Source of the DNA: Candidatus Woesearchaeota archaeon
Lineage (GTDB): Archaea > Nanobdellota > Nanobdellia > Woesearchaeales > GW2011-AR4
DNA: 15,190 nucleotides
NCBI GenBank assembly: GCA_019323655.1
Contig: JAHWGX010000061.1
Coordinates: 1-15,190, forward strand
Direction of reading: 5' to 3'
Positions 12,855-15,190 of the stretch are shown in pieces. Made by a program: the position numbers and the translations under genes. How positions within the stretch are numbered: the stretch's first letter is position 1; each line of letters begins with the position of its first letter. The notes beneath the pieces are model-generated. The model worked only from the letters and a program-made list of their open reading frames with translations, had not been told where the DNA came from and did no database searches.

Positions 12855-13664
12855 GTGAGAAAAATTTGCGTGATAAACCAGAAAGGCGGAGTAGGCAAGA
12901 CCACCACTGCTATAAATATAGCAGCAGGGCTTTCCAGGCAGGAGAAAAAAGTTTTGATTGTTGATTTTGATGCTCAGGGAAATATTGCTTCATCCCTGAA
13001 TATTGAAAATGAAAAGGACATCTACCATATCATGTCTGAAAATGTAGACCCAAGGCAGTGCATAAAGAGCCTTGGAACAAATCTGGACATAATACCCAGC
13101 AGGGAAACTTTGGCAAAAACAGAAGTGCTTCTTGCAAAGATGCCTGATAAGGAGCATATCCTGAGAAAGAAGCTTGAAAATCTGGGAGGCTATGACTATG
13201 TCTTTATTGACTGCCCTCCATCCCTGAGCGTGTTGAACCAAAATGCATTGTTATATGCGCAGGAGGCCTTCATTCCGGCATCTACAGATTACCTGGGTTT
13301 CAGCGCTTTGATGAAAATGGCGGAGGTAATTGAGACTCTAAACAGGCACTTTAAGCATAATATAAAAATAACCAAAGTAATCCCCACTTTGTTTGATAAG
13401 AGAAACAAAACCTGCAGGGCTTACCTGGATAAAATAAATAACCAGTTTTATGAGGTTGCTACAGCCCCTATACGGGCGAATTCAAAACTGAAAGAGGCTC
13501 CGGAGCATGGAAAATCTATTTTTTCTTATGCAAAAAACTCCAGAGGGGCAAAAGATTATCTGGAGGTTGTCAGGGGGGTCTTGAACGAGGAAGAGAGGGT
13601 GCTTTCAAGTTACAAAAGCATGAGGGCGGGGAGCACAGCCTCATTGAATAGCGCGGAGCCATAA
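12855..13664 (+). CDS. parA: ParA/Soj-family ATPase without ParB
   Basis: A 269-residue ParA/MinD-superfamily ATPase. The deviant Walker A KGGVGKTTT is at 10-18 with the signature lysine 10, Walker A' IVDFDAQGN (35-43) with D39, and Walker B VFIDCPPS (116-123) with D119. The body (ALLYAQEAFIPASTDYLGFS) follows the ParA pattern. It lacks the N-terminal helix-turn-helix of plasmid P1/F-type ParA, so it is the short chromosomal Soj type. No ParB, MinC or other partner gene is adjacent, and no parS-like repeat was seen. It probably positions DNA or a membrane or surface complex. The C-terminal 20 residues (from about 250) are serine/alanine-rich and may be unstructured. Confidence 0.85.
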   Translation: MRKICVINQKGGVGKTTTAINIAAGLSRQEKKVLIVDFDAQGNIASSLNIENEKDIYHIMSENVDPRQCIKSLGTNLDIIPSRETLAKTEVLLAKMPDKEHILRKKLENLGGYDYVFIDCPPSLSVLNQNALLYAQEAFIPASTDYLGFSALMKMAEVIETLNRHFKHNIKITKVIPTLFDKRNKTCRAYLDKINNQFYEVATAPIRANSKLKEAPEHGKSIFSYAKNSRGAKDYLEVVRGVLNEEERVLSSYKSMRAGSTASLNSAEP

Positions 13665-13709
13665 AACCGGGATTCCCTTTACGCTCTTTCGGTTACGCAA
13701 GTTCAGAAA

Positions 13710-13777
13710 AATTTTGTTCCAAAAAGCAGTTTCAGGGGCGTTTCTGCCAAGTGCGAGTCACAATAAAGAACAAAATT
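13710..13777. terminator. Inverted repeat between convergent genes
   Basis: AATTTTGTTC (13710-13719) and GAACAAAATT (13768-13777) are perfect reverse complements separated by 48 bases. They sit between the ends of parA (plus) and the Cys-rich unknown gene (minus), where a shared terminator would be expected, but the long loop makes it an unusual one. A protein-binding site is the alternative. Confidence 0.35.
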
Positions 13778-13792
13778 GAGGGCAGTTTATAA

Positions 13793-14218
13793 TTATCCAA
13801 AATAGTCTTCATAGCAGAATGGCTGGTTTCTTTCCTCATAACTGCAGCTGCCCTTTTTTAAGATTACATTTCCGTCGAGAAACTCCCGGAAGCGATTCAG
13901 CAGGCTGGCGCAGTCTTTACACCTGCTGAAGCATGTTCCTATCTCTACTTCAAATTCATTATTGCTTTTCCTGGATAATCTGGAAGGAACATCTGAACTG
14001 CCCATAAAACGGCTGTAAATCCCCTCAACAAAACTGGTGTCTTTAATCTTTTCAGAGAGGGTTATATGCAAAATGCATTTCTTAGGGCTCTTGTCACTGA
14101 CAACTTCTTTCTCTACTGCAGCGCATAATCCCTCTCTCATCCGGAATTCGCTCTCTTTTTGCTGCTTTAATATCCTCTCAGGAAGCCTGATGCTTCCGTC
14201 CGGGTTGAACCATTCCAT
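13793..14218 (-). CDS. Conserved-looking Cys-rich unknown protein
   Basis: A 141-residue protein starting MEWFNPDGSIRLPERI. A longer reading from 14260 overlaps the upstream gene; the ATG at 14218, 2 bases after that gene's TAA, is preferred. Seven cysteines include a C96-x3-C100-x2-C103 cluster (TCFSRCKDC) with C125 and C135 nearby, which suits a zinc or iron site. The middle (KKCILHITLSEKIKD) looks beta-rich. No family is recognised with confidence. It forms a two-gene operon with the YycJ-like nuclease, so it may act with it in DNA or RNA processing; this is inferred from the neighbourhood only. Confidence 0.6.
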   Translation of the reverse strand: MEWFNPDGSIRLPERILKQQKESEFRMREGLCAAVEKEVVSDKSPKKCILHITLSEKIKDTSFVEGIYSRFMGSSDVPSRLSRKSNNEFEVEIGTCFSRCKDCASLLNRFREFLDGNVILKKGSCSYEERNQPFCYEDYFG

Positions 14219-14220
14219 TT

Positions 14221-14961
14221 TTATAGTCTCCAGCTGCCTGACTCCATATCCCTGGAGCAAACAGCATATTCCATCTTTCTTTTGACTAAGCTCTCAAAGG
14301 TGCCGGCTGCAATTTCCGGAGTGTTGTTGTTTCCGGACAGGTGGCCTAGAAGGGCCAGGGAAAGGCCTTTTCCCCTGCGCTGTATAACAGAACTTGCATC
14401 TGCATTGCTTAAATGGCCCTGCTTGGACAGTATCCATTGCTTTAGGAAATCAGGATAATGCCCGTTGATAAGCATATCCACATCATGGTTGCTTTCAAGA
14501 AGCACGCTGTTAAGCTTTGGAATCTCGGATTCCATCTGCTTTGTGACAATGCCTGTATCTGTGAAAATGCCAAGCTTATTGATAACAAAACCGCAGGAGC
14601 TGACATTATGGGAAGTAGGTATTGCCTTTATCCTAAGGGAGCCTATTCTAAATGGATTATTCAAAGAAAAATCTTTTCTTTTTACGCCTCCAAGACTGAA
14701 CTTAGCTTCTGAGTAGGAATCTTTAGAGATATAGAGCGGAATATTGTACCTTCTTGATACAACCCCTGCTCCGGCAATATGGTCATGGTGGGAATGCGTC
14801 AGAATAACAGCATCCACCTTCTCTAAGCTTTTTCCCAGCCTTTCCATGCGATGCGCAATTTCCCTGCCGCTCTTTCCGGCGTCCACCAGTATTGCGCTGC
14901 CATTGTTTTCTATCAGGCAGCAGTTTCCATTGCTTCCGGAGGCTATTACAGAAATCTCCAT
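14221..14961 (-). CDS. YycJ/WalJ-type metallo-beta-lactamase-fold nuclease
   Basis: A 246-residue metallo-beta-lactamase-fold protein. Metal-binding motif THSHHDH at 55-61, H118 in IPTSH, D135 in IFTDTG, the SNHD motif (157-160) and two late histidines, GHLSNADA (182-189) and LGHLSGNNNTPE (206-217). The paired G-H-L-S-N and H-L-S-x-N-N stretches are characteristic of YycJ-type proteins; the bacterial relatives are exonucleases in mismatch repair. The start is supported by a GGTGAG Shine-Dalgarno (14971-14976, 9 bases upstream) and a TATA-like box at 15008-15020. It is followed 2 bases after its stop by the Cys-rich gene. Confidence 0.85.
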   Translation of the reverse strand: MEISVIASGSNGNCCLIENNGSAILVDAGKSGREIAHRMERLGKSLEKVDAVILTHSHHDHIAGAGVVSRRYNIPLYISKDSYSEAKFSLGGVKRKDFSLNNPFRIGSLRIKAIPTSHNVSSCGFVINKLGIFTDTGIVTKQMESEIPKLNSVLLESNHDVDMLINGHYPDFLKQWILSKQGHLSNADASSVIQRRGKGLSLALLGHLSGNNNTPEIAAGTFESLVKRKMEYAVCSRDMESGSWRL

Positions 14962-15007
14962 TACTACTTGCTCACCTTTTTTATTGTTTTTAGTGCCTTC
15001 AATATGG

Positions 15008-15020
15008 ATTTTATATAAAC
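15008..15020. promoter_or_regulatory. Two-way TATA box near the window end
   Basis: TTTTATATAAAC reads as a TATA box on both strands. On the minus strand it would give a leader of about 20-25 bases to the nuclease ATG. On the plus strand it would start transcription near 15040-15045, just before the hairpin-rich tail. Confidence 0.4.
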
Positions 15021-15044
15021 CTTATGGAATTCGAAAAAAATTAT

Positions 15045-15190
15045 GGGGCTTTGTGTAAAAAGCCCTACTCCGCTGACTGCACAGAAAATTAAAGATTTTC
15101 CTAGTTGCGCTCAGCTTTGCTTCGGCAAACCAACCCAAAACTTTGTTTAGGAACGCAGTCAGCTCCGTCTGGCCATGCCTTGATTTACTG
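15045..15190 (+). ncRNA. Possible non-coding RNA start, cut by window end
   Basis: The tail after the two-way TATA box has no convincing reading frame but folds well: GGGCTTT/AAAGCCC (15046-15065, 6-base loop), a distant perfect pair GCTGACTGC (15072-15080) and GCAGTCAGC (15155-15163), and inside it TTTGC-TTCG-GCAAA, a stem closed by the very stable C(UUCG)G loop near 15112-15125. The long pairing enclosing a UUCG hairpin suggests a structured RNA. It does not match tRNA, and SRP or RNase P hallmarks were not recognised. The 3' end lies beyond the window. Confidence 0.35.

Noticed and set aside
1..15190. CRISPR array, tRNA or rRNA genes
   Set aside because: No regularly spaced repeats and no recognisable tRNA or rRNA sequence were found by eye on either strand.

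Overview
The window looks like a chromosomal stretch from an uncultivated archaeon, most likely a small-genome DPANN lineage (Woesearchaeota/Pacearchaeota-like). The archaeal signals are a single-domain KaiC-like ATPase, a tandem V4R-domain protein, AT-rich TATA-like boxes about 20-35 bases upstream of many start codons (several fitting leaderless mRNAs), a membrane-anchored protein with the K-P-x-I-T-G-Y pattern after its transmembrane helix, and a secreted protein built of Cys-rich repeats. The lineage is inferred from protein style only; no rRNA or tRNA is present.

Left part (1-5300): an AT-rich accessory region. After a decayed gene end and two inverted repeats comes a nucleotidyltransferase-fold gene that overlaps a small possible RelE-like gene, then a PIF1-type helicase with a C-terminal WYL domain. 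Facing them is an AbiE-like (type IV toxin-antitoxin-like) pair, followed by an orphan C-terminal AbiEi-like domain gene. Two diverged copies of a 39-base element with a TTTACC/GGTAAA palindrome (364-402 and 4738-4776) bracket this block in the same orientation. They may be shared operators or the ends of a transferred island.

Middle (5313-7730): on the minus strand, two tandem-duplicated ribbon-helix-helix mini-proteins (not in a standard long-ORF list) are translationally coupled to a secreted Cys-rich membrane protein. Next to them lie a second membrane-anchored exported protein and a small unknown gene.

The most striking locus is 7875-10045: a tight three-gene plus-strand operon of a LuxI/FeeM-fold N-acyltransferase-like protein (keeping the D-x-x-D and E-x-x-R signature), an E1/ThiF-like adenylyltransferase and a SAM-dependent methyltransferase. 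All are joined by overlaps. It looks like a compact small-molecule pathway, possibly for an acylated amino-acid-type product or signal. Facing it on the minus strand is an operon of a small AbrB-like protein, a KaiC-like ATPase and a tandem V4R protein, which looks like a ligand-sensing or signalling module.

Right part (12345-15190): a decayed insertion-sequence (IS630-like) transposase remnant, an orphan ParA-type ATPase, a convergent pair of a conserved Cys-rich unknown gene and a YycJ-type metallo-beta-lactamase-fold nuclease, and a hairpin-rich tail divergent from that pair that may begin a non-coding RNA cut off by the window end.
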